This document shows positions 37,689 through 48,790 of a stretch of 64,000 bases of DNA, piece by piece. The translations under genes and the position numbers were made by a program. The notes beneath the pieces were generated by a model. It had not been told where the DNA came from. It saw nothing but the letters and a program-made list of their open reading frames with translations, and ran no database searches. This DNA comes from Arthrobacter psychrolactophilus. GTDB taxonomy: Bacteria; Actinomycetota; Actinomycetes; Actinomycetales; Micrococcaceae. Numbering within the stretch: position 1 is the stretch's first letter; each line of letters opens with the position of its first letter. Where the stretch lies: assembly GCF_003219795.1 (NCBI RefSeq), contig NZ_QJVC01000002.1:407281-471280 (forward strand), read 5' to 3'.

Positions 37689-39524
37689 ATGAGCGATATC
37701 GCCGTACTCCTGACCATTCTGACAATTACGATTGTCATATTTGTGTGGAATAAAATACCCGTAGAAATCGTCGCTTTAGGCGTTGCGCTCCTACTCTTCG
37801 CCACGGGAATTGTCGATGCTACCGAAACGTTTTCCGGCTTTGGATCGCAAACCGTCATCTTGATCGCGGCATTGTTCGTGGTGGCCGAGGCTATCGACGC
37901 GGCCGGGATCACCACCTGGATGGGTGGCCTGCTGGTGCGTTTTGCGGGCACCAGCAAAGCTCGCCTGATTACCCTCATTATGGTCTTCACGGCCTTGCTC
38001 ACCGCCATCATCAGCGTCAATGGGGCCGTCGCGGCACTGCTTCCGATGGTGGTGGTCCTAGCCGTGCGCCTTGGGCGGGAACCTGGACAGCTGCTCATGC
38101 CCATGGCTTTTGCAGCCCACGCTGGCTCACTTCTTGTCCTGACAGGATCTCCCGTCAACATCTTGATCCTTGAAGCCGCGCTCGACGCCACAGGTCAGGG
38201 CATTGGTTTCTTTGAGTTCGCCCTCGTGGGGCTGCCGTTGCTGGCCGGCACAATTCTGGCCGCCATCTATCTGGGGCCAAGGCTCCTTCCGCAGCGCGTC
38301 CCGGACGATACACCCAAGGATCTCAGTGACCTCCCGCAGGTATTGCTCGGCCACTACTGGCCCGAGGCGCACAAGCTCGCACGCCTACACATCCCTCCGG
38401 CCAGCACTCACGTGGGGCGTCCCATCAGTGGCGTCTTGCCAACTATTCGAGGCGGGGTGCATCTCATCACCGTCCAAAGCACCGACGGAAGGCCACTGAC
38501 GCAGGAGAACTTAGACGCGGGGAACTTCCTAGTGGTACGCGGCACGGCGACGGATATCGCAGCTTTCGCTATCGAGCACGAGATGAGAGTGGAGGCCGAC
38601 GGTGACTCCGGCATTGCCTGTGGCCTCGTCAGCAAGTCCTTTGGCGTCGCCGAGGTGCTGGTGGCCCCGCGCTCCAATCTGATCGGGACCAACGTCTACC
38701 CTGGAATGGTCACCCAGAGCGGATCTTTAGTGGTGCTGGCACACCAACGCTCAGGCAAGACTCCAGCCACCATCACCGGCGCCACAGCTCCCCGTCCGAA
38801 ACCCCACAAGGTCAAGGCCGGGGATACGCTCCTCCTCCAAGGTAGCTGGCAGGCTCTGGATAAGCACACACAGGATCACAACGTGCTGCTCGTAGACTCC
38901 CCCGACGCGATCCGCCGCCAAACCGTCCCCCTCGGGCCGGGCGCCATTCCAGCGCTGGCGATCTTGCTCGGCATGGTCATCATGATGACCACCAACGTTG
39001 TTCCGGCTGCCGTGGCGGCCCTCCTCGCTGCCATGGCCATGGTGCTTAGCCGCGTCGTCACACTGGGGCAGGCCCACCGTTCCATGGCGTGGCAGACGCT
39101 CATCCTGGTCGCTGGCATGATTCCACTCTCGGCCGCCATCACCAAGACCGGCACGGCCACCCTCTTGGCAGACGGAATCGTGACCCTCACCGGTGGTGGC
39201 AGCCCGTACCTTCTACTACTGGGTCTGTTCATCGTCACGGCGGTGCTGGGTCAGCTCATCAGCAATACCGCAACGGCCCTGATCATCATCCCGATTGGCC
39301 TCTCAGTGGCGACAGAGGCTGGCCTGTCCCCCTTCACGGTACTCATGTGCGTCAGCGTAGCCTCAGCAGCCGCACTGCTGACACCCATCGCAACCCCCGC
39401 CAACATGATGATCATGCGCCCGGCAGGCTATAAATTTGGCGACTATTGGAAGTTTGGCGGCGTCGTCATGGTCCTTTATCTCGCCGTCGGCGTTTTCCTT
39501 GTCCCGGTTATCTGGCCCTTCTAA
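37689..39524 (+). CDS. SLC13 family permease with TrkA-C domains
   Basis: A 611-residue transporter. Hydrophobic N- and C-terminal halves match the sodium/divalent-anion symporter (DASS/CitM-like) fold, with conserved SVNGAVAALLP and ISNTATALIIIPIGLSV. Between them are two cytoplasmic RCK_C/TrkA-C domains (~210-390). Likely substrates are sulfate, citrate or other dicarboxylates. The ATG has no recognisable ribosome binding site; TTG 37683 is another possibility. A leaderless transcript is possible. Confidence 0.88.
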   Translation: MSDIAVLLTILTITIVIFVWNKIPVEIVALGVALLLFATGIVDATETFSGFGSQTVILIAALFVVAEAIDAAGITTWMGGLLVRFAGTSKARLITLIMVFTALLTAIISVNGAVAALLPMVVVLAVRLGREPGQLLMPMAFAAHAGSLLVLTGSPVNILILEAALDATGQGIGFFEFALVGLPLLAGTILAAIYLGPRLLPQRVPDDTPKDLSDLPQVLLGHYWPEAHKLARLHIPPASTHVGRPISGVLPTIRGGVHLITVQSTDGRPLTQENLDAGNFLVVRGTATDIAAFAIEHEMRVEADGDSGIACGLVSKSFGVAEVLVAPRSNLIGTNVYPGMVTQSGSLVVLAHQRSGKTPATITGATAPRPKPHKVKAGDTLLLQGSWQALDKHTQDHNVLLVDSPDAIRRQTVPLGPGAIPALAILLGMVIMMTTNVVPAAVAALLAAMAMVLSRVVTLGQAHRSMAWQTLILVAGMIPLSAAITKTGTATLLADGIVTLTGGGSPYLLLLGLFIVTAVLGQLISNTATALIIIPIGLSVATEAGLSPFTVLMCVSVASAAALLTPIATPANMMIMRPAGYKFGDYWKFGGVVMVLYLAVGVFLVPVIWPF

Positions 39525-39548
39525 GCCGCGCCTGAGGTTGTTAAACAG

Positions 39549-39580
39549 AAAAGTCCCTGATCCGAAGATCAAGGACTTTT
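39549..39580. terminator. Bidirectional terminator between SLC13 gene and tRNA-fMet
   Basis: AAAAGTCCCTGATC and GATCAAGGACTTTT form a 14-bp stem with one wobble around CGAA, with A- and T-runs built into the stem ends. It can serve the permease on one strand and the tRNA on the other. Confidence 0.9.
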
Positions 39581-39589
39581 CTAGTGGAG

Positions 39590-39663
<74 letters not shown>

Positions 39664-39794
39664 ATGTGATTATTACTTTACCGTCCATTCACTGTGCGGC
39701 CAAACTGAGAGCACGTGACCTTCGTCTCCCGTTAACTAGGACGCCCGGTCACCGCGAGGTGACCGGGCGTCCTAGGACAAGAACGACGGCGGAA

Positions 39795-42788
39795 CTAGGG
39801 TGTCGCGCTCGGCGTTGGCGTCGCTGTGGGTGCGGGTGTTGCAGCAGCACCTTCCGCTGCAATAGCGGCCGCAATGGCTGCCTCGAGCTTCTTCTGCGCT
39901 GCCCCATAGGCGGTGAAGTCGCTCTTGGCCAGAGCGGCTTGACCCTCGGTGATGGCGGCCTTGGCGTCATTGAGCGCCTTGGCAAGCGCCGGGTTCGTGC
40001 TGACGGTGCCGCCGGTGCCACCGGTCGAGGTGCCGCCGGTGCCAGGTTCCTTGGTGACGTCAACATCGCCGGCCGCGGCCCCCGAGTCACCGTCGAACAA
40101 CAGGTCAAGCGCCTCGTTCAACGTGGCCGCGTAACCAATCTTGTCACCGAAGGCGACGAGAACACGCTGCAAGGTGGGGTACGAGGTTGAGCCTGTTGAC
40201 TTCACGTAGACGGGCTGGACGTAGAGCATACCGCCACCCATGGGCAGGGTCAGTAGGTTGCCGTTGATGACATCCGTCTGGCCGAGCTTGAGCACGTTGA
40301 GCTGTTCGGAAACCGTCGGGTCAGATTGGAACTTATTCTGAACCTGGCCGGGGCCAGGAACCTGCGTGGCGTCCGGCAGTTGCAGGAGCTGCAACTTGCC
40401 ATAGTCCTCGCTCTTGACGCCCTTGACGTTTCCGGCATCACCGTTAGCCGCCATGAAGCCGTAAAGAATGTTCCTCGAATCCGTGCCAGTCACTTCCTGC
40501 GGGATGAAGGAGGTCGTTAGCGAGAACGCGGTCTTGTCCTCACCCGGCATCTTGAGGGAGAGGTAGTACGGCGGCTGCTTTTCCTTCGTCGTGGACGTGG
40601 GATCCTCGGGAACGCTCCAGGCCAGGGTGTTCTTGAAGAAGTTGGTCGGATCGGTCACGTGGTAACGGCCTAACAGTTCACGCTGCACCTTGAAGAGATC
40701 CTCAGGGTAGCGAACGTGCGACATCAGATCGCCCGACATTTCTGTGAACGGCTTGATGCTCGAAGGGAAGACCTTCTGCCATGACTTCAGGATCGGATCC
40801 TCAGTATCCCAGGCGTACAGGTCAACGGATCCGTCGTAGGCATCAACCGTGGCCTTGACGGAGTTGCGGATGTAGTTCACCGAGGCGTTGGGCATGACGC
40901 CAACACCACCTGCAGCCGTGAGGGAGTCGGTCGTAGCTGCCTGGAGTTGCTGCTGCTGCGAGTAGGGGTAGTTGGAGCTGGTGGTGTAACCATCAACAAT
41001 CCATTTGACCTTGCCGTCCACAATCGCGGGATACGGGTTACCGTCCAGGGTGATGTACGGGGCCACCTTGGCCACGCGCTCGGCCGGGGTGCGATCGTAC
41101 AAGATCTGCGAGCTCTCGTTGACACCATTGGTCAGCAACAGGTCTGTGGACTGAAACTTCAGGGCATACATCAACTTGTTGAACCAGTTACCAACATTCG
41201 GTCCTGCGTCACCGGCAAAGGTGGTCAGGGCCTCGTTATCCGGGCTATCGGCGCTGGCCTCCGGAGTGTTGCCCTCAGGGCGATCAAGCTCGATGGGCGT
41301 GGTTCCCTCGGGTGCACCAACAATGGAGTAGTCCGTGGTGGACTGTCCAAAGTAAATTCGTGGTTGATAGCTCGTATCGGTTCCCAGCTTGCCGGTGGAA
41401 GGCACACCCTGCTGCATGAAAACAGGCTTACCATCGGCCGTGACGGTGTTGCCATAAGCGGCCACCACTCCATAGCCGTGCGTGTAAACAAGGTGCTGGT
41501 TGTACCAGCTCTTTTGCGTGGAGCTAATACCATCAGGGTTGAGTTCACGTACCGCGATGACAGCATCCTGGACCTTGCCATCGATCATGTAGCGATCAAC
41601 GTTTAAAGTCTTCGGGAACTTGTAGTACGGACGGTACTGTTCCAGCTGGGCAAACGTCGAAGAGATCAGGTTCGGGTCAAGCAGGCGAATGTTCGCTGCC
41701 GTATCCGCATCCTGGCGCAGGGCGCCGGCTTCGGCAGTAGTGGTGGCGTTGTACGGGGTCACTTGCATATCACTCAGACCGTAGGCATCGCGCGTCAGGT
41801 CAATATTGCGAGCAATATAGGGCAGTTCCACGTCACCTTCGGAGGGCTTAACCTGCCATTCCTGGATGGCCCAGGGGTAGATTCCGCCGGCCACGATGGC
41901 CGTCACCACGAGCATGCCGGTACCGATCAGGGGAAGCTTCCACTTGCCGATGAAGGCGGCGACAATGAACAGAATCGCGACAATGATCGCCGCGGCGGCC
42001 AAAATGGCCTTGGTTGGAATCACGGCGTTGACGTCAGTGAACATGGCGCCGGCACGGTAGCCGCTGTTGTCCTGCAAGGTGGCGTAGCGGCCGAGCCAGA
42101 AGTTCACGCCGAGCAGCAACAAGAAGAAGCCGGCCAGGATCGAGATATGGATCTGTGCCGCACGAGAGGCAAAGATGCCGCGTTCGGTCAGGCGGATGGC
42201 GCCGTACAGGTAATGCGTGAGCAACCCTGCGATGAAGGCAATCACGGTGGCGCTGATCAGCATCCCGACCACAAAGCCCAGGAAGGGCAAGGTGTTCGTG
42301 TAGAAGCTAATGTCCAGGCCAAATTCCGGATCCGTCTTGCCAAACGGCACACGGTACAGGAACAGCATGACCTTTTCCCACTGCGCCATGGCAGCGGTTC
42401 CGGCGAACAGGCCAAAGACGATCGGGATGCCGATCATAACCACGCGACGGACGGGTTCAAGCTGCATCTGGTAACGGTTGAGGTTGTCCTCGCGCGCATT
42501 GTCAGGGGCGTAGATGGGGCGGGCCTTGTAGGCTGTCCGGATCGAGAAGTACACGCCGACCGCCATGACAAGGAACCCTGTCAGGAAGATCAGGAACTTC
42601 GCAAGGCGTTCTGTCCAGAACACTTCACTGAAGCCGATCTGGTTAAACCACAGGAGTTCTGTATAAACGCCGGAGAAGATCAGCACAGCGACAACTAATG
42701 CGGCCACCACGATAATGGTGGGCATCAGCGCGCTTCTGCGTTTCGGTCGTACCGGTCTGCTGGGCGATGGGGATGGTCGGGATGTCAC
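39795..42788 (-). CDS. UPF0182 family membrane protein
   Basis: A 997-residue protein with seven hydrophobic segments in the first ~310 residues, followed by a large extracytoplasmic domain with the UPF0182 blocks ([39 protein letters not shown]-type motif, [16 protein letters not shown]). The acidic/Ala-rich tail is low complexity. GTG 42788 follows GAGGTAGAGA. The family is restricted mainly to actinobacteria and cyanobacteria and has no established function. It is next to the S16 protease on the same strand. Confidence 0.92.
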   Translation of the reverse strand: MTSRPSPSPSRPVRPKRRSALMPTIIVVAALVVAVLIFSGVYTELLWFNQIGFSEVFWTERLAKFLIFLTGFLVMAVGVYFSIRTAYKARPIYAPDNAREDNLNRYQMQLEPVRRVVMIGIPIVFGLFAGTAAMAQWEKVMLFLYRVPFGKTDPEFGLDISFYTNTLPFLGFVVGMLISATVIAFIAGLLTHYLYGAIRLTERGIFASRAAQIHISILAGFFLLLLGVNFWLGRYATLQDNSGYRAGAMFTDVNAVIPTKAILAAAAIIVAILFIVAAFIGKWKLPLIGTGMLVVTAIVAGGIYPWAIQEWQVKPSEGDVELPYIARNIDLTRDAYGLSDMQVTPYNATTTAEAGALRQDADTAANIRLLDPNLISSTFAQLEQYRPYYKFPKTLNVDRYMIDGKVQDAVIAVRELNPDGISSTQKSWYNQHLVYTHGYGVVAAYGNTVTADGKPVFMQQGVPSTGKLGTDTSYQPRIYFGQSTTDYSIVGAPEGTTPIELDRPEGNTPEASADSPDNEALTTFAGDAGPNVGNWFNKLMYALKFQSTDLLLTNGVNESSQILYDRTPAERVAKVAPYITLDGNPYPAIVDGKVKWIVDGYTTSSNYPYSQQQQLQAATTDSLTAAGGVGVMPNASVNYIRNSVKATVDAYDGSVDLYAWDTEDPILKSWQKVFPSSIKPFTEMSGDLMSHVRYPEDLFKVQRELLGRYHVTDPTNFFKNTLAWSVPEDPTSTTKEKQPPYYLSLKMPGEDKTAFSLTTSFIPQEVTGTDSRNILYGFMAANGDAGNVKGVKSEDYGKLQLLQLPDATQVPGPGQVQNKFQSDPTVSEQLNVLKLGQTDVINGNLLTLPMGGGMLYVQPVYVKSTGSTSYPTLQRVLVAFGDKIGYAATLNEALDLLFDGDSGAAAGDVDVTKEPGTGGTSTGGTGGTVSTNPALAKALNDAKAAITEGQAALAKSDFTAYGAAQKKLEAAIAAAIAAEGAAATPAPTATPTPSATP

Positions 42789-42890
42789 TCTCTACCTCTT
42801 ACTTAACTGGGGCATGGTCTTTCATGCCGGTTACTGCTCTCTTGGTGCCACGAATGGTTCGTGGCTAAAGTTCCGTATGATGCGCAATCG

Positions 42891-43985
42891 TTACTTGCAG
42901 GTAGCGAGCGTGCTAGCGTCGCCACCTTTGCCAATCAAGGACACCGCGTCGTAAGCCTCGCGCAACGTGTCGACCTTGACGACCTGCAGCCCTTTGGGGA
43001 TATGGTCGACGACGTCGCCACAGTTAGCGCCCGGGGCCAGGAAGTAGTCGGCCCCGTTACTCCGGGCGCCCACCATCTTCTGGGCGATACCGCCAATCGC
43101 GCCAACATTTCCCTCAGGATCAATCGTTCCGGTGCCAGCGAAGAGCTTGCCGCCCGTGAGGTCACCCTCGGTCAAGGTGTCCATGATGCCCAGGGCAAAG
43201 ATCATGCCAGCGCTGGGGCCGCCGATGTTTTCCAAAGAGATCTTGACGTCGAAGGGGAACTTGAAGGTGTTCTGCAGGGAGATGCCCAACAGGTACTTTC
43301 CTTCACTGCCCAGTTTGGGCGTCACGCTCAGGGTCTTCTCAGCCCCGGCTCGCCTGATTTTAAGTTCGACGGCGGACCCCTTGCCTTCGGCGAGAACGCT
43401 TTGGATGACGGACAGATCCGTCACCGTCTTCCCGCCAATTGTGAGAAGGACGTCGTCGGGCTTGAGGATGCCAGCGGAGGCGCCATCCTCAGGGATGGAG
43501 GCGACGGACAGGTTGGTCTCGTAGTCGATCCCGAGCGCCTTGAATGCTGCTGCGGTGGCATTCTCCTGCGAACCGGTCATGGCCGCGGAATTCTCGCTAT
43601 TGACGGTTTCCTGGCTGATGCCGGGAGCGTAGATCATCTCGGCTGGGTACAGGGTGTGCGACGGCGTCAGCCAGGACTTCACGGCTTCGAAAAAGTTAAT
43701 TTGGCTATCGGGCAGGCCGCCGGTCATGTGAACCGTGGTCAAATCCAGGCTGCCGCTGGTCGAGGGGAAGCTCTCACGGCCCGCGACGGTGATGATGGGG
43801 TGTCCGTTGAACTCGCCGATCGTGTTGATCGCCGGCCCTGGAGATTCAATGACATACGGCACTGGCAAGGTGATGGCGGCAACGGCCAACACCACGGCAA
43901 CAATGCCGGAGACCATCATGGTGGTGACCCTGCGGTCGCGGGAAGCGCCTGGCTGTGCCGCCGTCTTCGCAATCTCCTGGCTCAA
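42891..43985 (-). CDS. PDZ-containing S16 (Lon-like) membrane protease
   Basis: One N-terminal membrane helix (VSGIVAVVLAVAAITLPVPYVI) leads to an extracellular PDZ domain and a Lon-type protease domain. The Ser/Lys dyad sits in GGPSAGMIFALG and GNVGAIGGIAQKMVGA. It matches the YlbL/SdrC-like family. TTG 43985 has GGAAAGG eight bases upstream and is preferred; a longer reading begins at TTG 44033 without a site. It is 102 bp upstream of the UPF0182 gene in the same direction. Confidence 0.88.
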   Translation of the reverse strand: MSQEIAKTAAQPGASRDRRVTTMMVSGIVAVVLAVAAITLPVPYVIESPGPAINTIGEFNGHPIITVAGRESFPSTSGSLDLTTVHMTGGLPDSQINFFEAVKSWLTPSHTLYPAEMIYAPGISQETVNSENSAAMTGSQENATAAAFKALGIDYETNLSVASIPEDGASAGILKPDDVLLTIGGKTVTDLSVIQSVLAEGKGSAVELKIRRAGAEKTLSVTPKLGSEGKYLLGISLQNTFKFPFDVKISLENIGGPSAGMIFALGIMDTLTEGDLTGGKLFAGTGTIDPEGNVGAIGGIAQKMVGARSNGADYFLAPGANCGDVVDHIPKGLQVVKVDTLREAYDAVSLIGKGGDASTLATCK

Positions 43986-44249
43986 CGCTGTGACCTTTCC
44001 AAGTTTTCCCGGGCCTACTGGTATCCCTGACAAAGATGGGCACCGACCCTAAGCCTACGCTGTGATTGTGTGCCATGTGTGAGCTGGCGCTGGGAGTTAA
44101 CACTGAATCGGGGCAGATTCGGCGCGTGGCCGTGGCGCGGTTCCGCGGCCCTTTGCCTGTAGCGAACAGTAGGCGGCCATGGGGCGACAAGAGCCTAGCG
44201 CGGCGGTAACGTGAAGTCATTCAGCCTCAACGCCAAGGAACGGGCCATC

Positions 44250-45647
44250 ATGTCATCCACACCAGCCAATAACGACGACGACACCCCGAAGGATCCGCTG
44301 CAGGAAATGCTTGCGAACCTTTTGGGTGGCCAGGGCATGGAGGGCTTTGATCCTGCCGAGCTGGCCAAGGCCGCGGGACTGCCCTCGGATCCGAATGTCT
44401 TGTCGCAGATGTTCTCCCAGGTTCAGGCCATGATGAGCAATTCCTCGGACACCCCCGTGAACTGGGATCTGGCCCGCGATGCTGCCCGTAAGGCTGCCGC
44501 TGGCGACGACCCATCCGTCACGCCGGCACAGCAGCAGGCCATCGACGAGGCCCTGCGTTTGGCCGAGATGTGGCTTGATCCGCTCACCGAGTTGGCTCCG
44601 ACCGCCATCATTGGCCGCGCCTGGTCGCGCGCCGAATGGGTCGAGGAAACTCTCGGCACATGGCAGCGTTTGACGGAGCCTGTCGCGAACAGCATCGCCT
44701 CGGCGATCTCCAAGGCCATGAACGAGCAATTGCCCGAGGAAATGAAGTCCATGATGGGCGACGCCGCGAGCATGATGACCAACATGGGTGGCGCCCTCTT
44801 TGGCCTGCAGCTGGGTGCGGCCGTAGGCGCGCTGGCCAAGGAAGTGCTTGGCTCCACAGATATTGGCATTCCGCTGGCCGATCTGCAGATGGCGCTTCTG
44901 CCAACCAATGTCAAAGCATTCGGCGAAGGTCTGGAAGTTCCCGAGCAGGAAATCCGGTTGTTCCTCGCGCTGCGCGAGGCCGCTCATGCCCGCTTGTTTG
45001 TCCAGGTTCCTTGGTTGCGCGGTCACCTGCTCGGCGCCATCGAGTCTTATGCCCGAGGCATTCACATCGACATGTCACGCATCGAAGATCTGGCGCACAA
45101 TCTCGACCCCTCCAACCCCGAGGCCATGCAGGCGGCTCTCTCCGAGGGCGTCTTCATGCCGGCCCGCACCCCCGCCCAGGATGCGGCGCTCGCCAAGCTG
45201 GAGACAGCCTTGGCCCTGGTCGAAGGCTGGGTTGATGAGTTGAGCTTTGAGGCGGCCGCCAATCTGCCTGCCGCTGCCGCGATCCGCGAAACCATCCGAC
45301 GCCGTCGGGCCACCGGAGGACCGGCCGAGCACGCTTTCGGTTCACTGGTCGGGTTGGAGTTGCGTCCGCGCAGGCTCCGTGAGGCCGCTGCCCTCTGGGC
45401 TTCCTTGAAGGAGCAGCGTGGCATCTCCGGCCGCGATGCCATCTGGGCTCACCCTGATCTTTTGCCCACCTCGGCAGACCTCGACGACGCGGCAGGTTTC
45501 AGTGCCCGTCGCAGCGCCGATGACGCTTCCGAGTCGGATGTGGATGCGGCTCTGGCCAAGCTCCTCGACGGCGGCTTCGAGGACTTCGATCCTGAGGACG
45601 GCGCGGGGCCTGACGACAGCTCCACTCCCGACGACGGCGCCAAGTAG
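44250..45647 (+). CDS. DUF2342 zincin-like protein
   Basis: A 465-residue actinobacterial protein of the zinc-dependent-metalloprotease/F420-associated DUF2342 family. At the expected HExxH position it reads L-R242-E243-A-A-H246, so the first metal-binding His is replaced by Arg. This suggests a non-catalytic paralog. The C-terminus is acidic. ATG 44250 follows AAGGAA; GTG 44211 is upstream in frame. It is divergent from the S16 protease and its stop is followed by a strong terminator. Confidence 0.85.
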   Translation: MSSTPANNDDDTPKDPLQEMLANLLGGQGMEGFDPAELAKAAGLPSDPNVLSQMFSQVQAMMSNSSDTPVNWDLARDAARKAAAGDDPSVTPAQQQAIDEALRLAEMWLDPLTELAPTAIIGRAWSRAEWVEETLGTWQRLTEPVANSIASAISKAMNEQLPEEMKSMMGDAASMMTNMGGALFGLQLGAAVGALAKEVLGSTDIGIPLADLQMALLPTNVKAFGEGLEVPEQEIRLFLALREAAHARLFVQVPWLRGHLLGAIESYARGIHIDMSRIEDLAHNLDPSNPEAMQAALSEGVFMPARTPAQDAALAKLETALALVEGWVDELSFEAAANLPAAAAIRETIRRRRATGGPAEHAFGSLVGLELRPRRLREAAALWASLKEQRGISGRDAIWAHPDLLPTSADLDDAAGFSARRSADDASESDVDAALAKLLDGGFEDFDPEDGAGPDDSSTPDDGAK

Positions 45648-45659
45648 CCACAAACATCG

Positions 45660-45725
45660 GCGGCCGCCGGCTTCTTCCACTCAGGGTGCATTCCCTGTTG
45701 TGCACGAAGTCGGCGGCCGCTTTTT
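45660..45725 (+). terminator. Intrinsic terminator after the DUF2342 gene
   Basis: GCGGCCGCCGGCTT (45660-45673) pairs with AAGTCGGCGGCCGC (45707-45720) with one mismatch, followed directly by TTTTT. The loop is long (33 bp). Confidence 0.75.
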
Positions 45726-45747
45726 GTGCCTAGAAAGCTACCCGGAT

Positions 45748-46308
45748 TTATCGCAAGGCCGAGTTAATCAGCACCTCGGCGGCTGAACGCGCCACGGCTG
45801 CCACTGCGGGATCGCCGGAAATGGCGGCCGTACTTTGCGCACCCTCGGCCAGAATGGCCAACTGCGCACCGAGCGATTCGGGGGCACCTAGTTGTTGCGC
45901 GAGACCCCCAACATAGCGTTGGAAAGATTCCTTGTGCTCGCGCACCAGTGTTGCCACCTCCGGATGGGTTCCACCCAACTCGCCAAAGGCATTGATAAAG
46001 GCGCACCCTCGGAAGGTACCGGTACAAAACCACGCGTCAAGGAAGTCGTAAATGGCCAGAAGCTGTTGCTCCGGATCCTCGCCCGCGGCGCTCACCTGGC
46101 CCGCAATTCCGGCTTCCCATTCCTCATGCTTGCGCCGTAAGACGGCTGTGACGATGTCATCCTTTGACTTAAACATGGCATAGAGCCGCCGTAACGACAC
46201 CCCTGCCGTTGTGCGCAGTTCATCCATGCCAACAGCCGCGTATCCCTTGCTGTAATACAAGTTATCCGCGGCGACGAGAATTCTTTCGCGCACTTCTTCA
46301 TCATTCAT
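45748..46308 (-). CDS. TetR/AcrR family regulator
   Basis: A 186-residue regulator with an N-terminal TetR helix-turn-helix (VRERILVAADNLYYSKGYAAVGMDELRTTAGVSLRRLYAMFKSKD in parts). The C-terminal ligand domain (~80-184) has CFINAFGELG. ATG 46308 is preferred; the longer reading from 46359 would run into the operator region. It is divergent from the alpha/beta hydrolase gene, which it most likely represses together with itself. Confidence 0.92.
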   Translation of the reverse strand: MNDEEVRERILVAADNLYYSKGYAAVGMDELRTTAGVSLRRLYAMFKSKDDIVTAVLRRKHEEWEAGIAGQVSAAGEDPEQQLLAIYDFLDAWFCTGTFRGCAFINAFGELGGTHPEVATLVREHKESFQRYVGGLAQQLGAPESLGAQLAILAEGAQSTAAISGDPAVAAVARSAAEVLINSALR

Positions 46309-46328
46309 AACTCCATAGTACTTGACGT

Positions 46329-47273
<945 letters not shown>

Positions 47274-47286
47274 TCACCAGTCATAG

Positions 47287-47339
47287 CGCTAGGCCGCGTG
47301 TCACTCAGTCGCTTCGGCACAGTGACACGCGGCCTAGCG
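47287..47339. repeat. Perfect 19-bp inverted repeat
   Basis: CGCTAGGCCGCGTGTCACT (47287-47305) and its exact complement (47321-47339) flank a 15-bp loop that itself can form a small GC hairpin. There is no T-run. It lies 13 bp after the hydrolase stop and could be a strong mRNA end hairpin or a member of another repeat family. Confidence 0.8.
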
Positions 47340-47356
47340 TCGAAATACCTCGCGTC

Positions 47357-47602
47357 TTAAGCCCGCACAGTATGCGTGATGCCATTAATGAGAACGGTCA
47401 CGCCCCACCGCAGGCACTGCTCAGGAGTGCCCTCAACAAGGTCCCTGCCAATCGCGAAAAGGTTCGGTAAAACCACAGGATTTGCCGGCTTAATACGGTC
47501 GACGAGGCCGGTCAGTTCATGATCTCCAGCGTCTTGGTCAACACTGCGTGACCCTCGTTCGGCCGCGAGCAACGTGGGATAAGCAAAGAGTAGATCAACG
47601 CC
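47357..47602 (-). pseudogene. Remnant of a TetR-type regulator (C-terminal piece)
   Basis: Reading on the minus strand up to an in-frame stop at 47603-47605 gives AYPTLLAAERG, DHELTGLVDRIKPANPVV, LPNLFAIGRDLVEGTPEQCL and RWGVTVLINGI. This looks like the C-terminal ligand domain of tetracycline-repressor-like TetR proteins. No helix-turn-helix, start codon or ribosome binding site precedes it. It therefore reads as a 5'-truncated, decayed gene. Confidence 0.55.
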
Positions 47603-47937
47603 CTAGGCCGCTTGCTCAGCTGGCACACCACCTTCTTTCAAGAGTCCCAGAATGGCGCCTCCGAGCTGTAACGACGAAAAGACACCACAGAGTATTTTGT
47701 GGCGTCTTGTAACGCATGAGTTATGAGGCACATCAAGGCCGTTTCTGATCCATCCGAGCGGCAACTGACCCGGAAATGAGGGCCGGAGTTCAGAGCCCTT
47801 TAAGGAAACTCGACAGCCTAATCCGCTGCATGCTAGAGCGCTTGTCAGCTTGCAGGTCTCCCGCCAGGCTTATCCCAACGCAAGGTGAGGGGCCTGCGAG
47901 AGGGGCAGCACGACGTCGTACTTTCCGCGCAGAGGGA
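47603..47937. other. Non-coding stretch with hairpin and direct repeat
   Basis: No convincing gene. A hairpin AAGACACCACA / TGTGGCGTCTT (47679-47689, 47698-47708) with one mismatch is present. GCATGAGTTATGAGGCA at 47714-47730 recurs with one change at 48774-48790. The rest shows no feature I can support. Confidence 0.5.
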
Positions 47938-48756
47938 TCAGATGAGTGCGGCTGATCTGTCCCAGAGCTCCTTGGCTAACGCAGCGTCCATGGACACCGG
48001 ATTCACTCGCGTGGGAAGTTTCTTAGATTCGTAGTATTCGCCTGGTGTGAAAGTGACGGCGGGGGTGCCTTCGGCCAGCCAGACCAGATCTTGGGCGGCT
48101 TTTTCGGGGCGGATCGTAAAGAGGTGCTTCAAGGGGCTGTGGTAGATGTAGCGCATCAAATTTGTGGTGTCACTGGCGAAGCTTGTCCCCACGATTCCTG
48201 GGTGGAACGCCACTGCGGCGATGCCCTTGTCGGCAAACCTGTGGTGTAGTTCGCGAGTGAAGAGAATGTTGGCAAGTTTTCCGTTGCCATACGCCTTCTG
48301 CGGGGTGTAGTCATTTTCGTTTTGCAGGTCATCGATGTTGAAGCGTGCGAACAAGGACGCCGCCTTACTGGAGGTCTGGATCACGGTCGCTTTACCTGCT
48401 TCAAGGGCCGGTAGGAGCAAGCTCGTCAACAGGAACGGGGCCAAATGGTTGACCTGGAACGTCTTTTCATATCCGTCCACGGTCAGCGTTCGGTTGCCCA
48501 TGATGCCGCCGGCATTGTTGGCCAGCACATTGATTTCCGGAAACTGTTTCAACAACTGCTCCGCCAAGGTGCGCACCTGGGACAGGTCCGCGAAATCTGC
48601 TAAGAAGTACGGTGCTCCCACCTCCTTGGCTACGGCCGCGGTGCGCTGCGGGTCGCGGCCCACGATCACCACACGTTCACCCTTTTGGCTCAGCAGGAGG
48701 GCTGCCGCAGCACCGATTCCGTCGCTTGCTCCCGTAATCACAATAGTCTTGGGCAT
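47938..48756 (-). CDS. Short-chain dehydrogenase/reductase (retinol-dehydrogenase-like)
   Basis: A 272-residue SDR with TGASDGIG for cofactor binding, LANNAGG, a Ser in TSSKAASLF and YGNGK as catalytic Tyr-Lys. The longer C-terminal half is like plant/animal retinol-dehydrogenase-type SDRs. ATG 48756 is preceded by AAGAGGA. The substrate is unknown. The promoter carries the CATAAGTTATG palindrome. Confidence 0.9.
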   Translation of the reverse strand: MPKTIVITGASDGIGAAAALLLSQKGERVVIVGRDPQRTAAVAKEVGAPYFLADFADLSQVRTLAEQLLKQFPEINVLANNAGGIMGNRTLTVDGYEKTFQVNHLAPFLLTSLLLPALEAGKATVIQTSSKAASLFARFNIDDLQNENDYTPQKAYGNGKLANILFTRELHHRFADKGIAAVAFHPGIVGTSFASDTTNLMRYIYHSPLKHLFTIRPEKAAQDLVWLAEGTPAVTFTPGEYYESKKLPTRVNPVSMDAALAKELWDRSAALI

Positions 48757-48773
48757 GTTTCCTCTTTCGGGAT

Positions 48774-48790
48774 GCATAAGTTATGAGGCA
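48774..48790. promoter_or_regulatory. Direct-repeat/palindrome in SDR promoter
   Basis: GCATAAGTTATGAGGCA contains the near-perfect palindrome CATAA-G-TTATG just upstream of the SDR start. A copy differing at one base lies downstream of the gene at 47714-47730. It could be a regulator site or a scar from insertion. Confidence 0.45.

Noticed and set aside
42861-44030. A 389-codon plus-strand frame opposite the S16 protease
   Set aside because: It mirrors a gene with a complete Ser/Lys dyad and membrane anchor; the mirror has no domain.
47357-47572. An intact small gene of 71 codons
   Set aside because: Similarity to TetR C-terminal domains continues upstream of the candidate start into an in-frame stop, so it is a truncated remnant.
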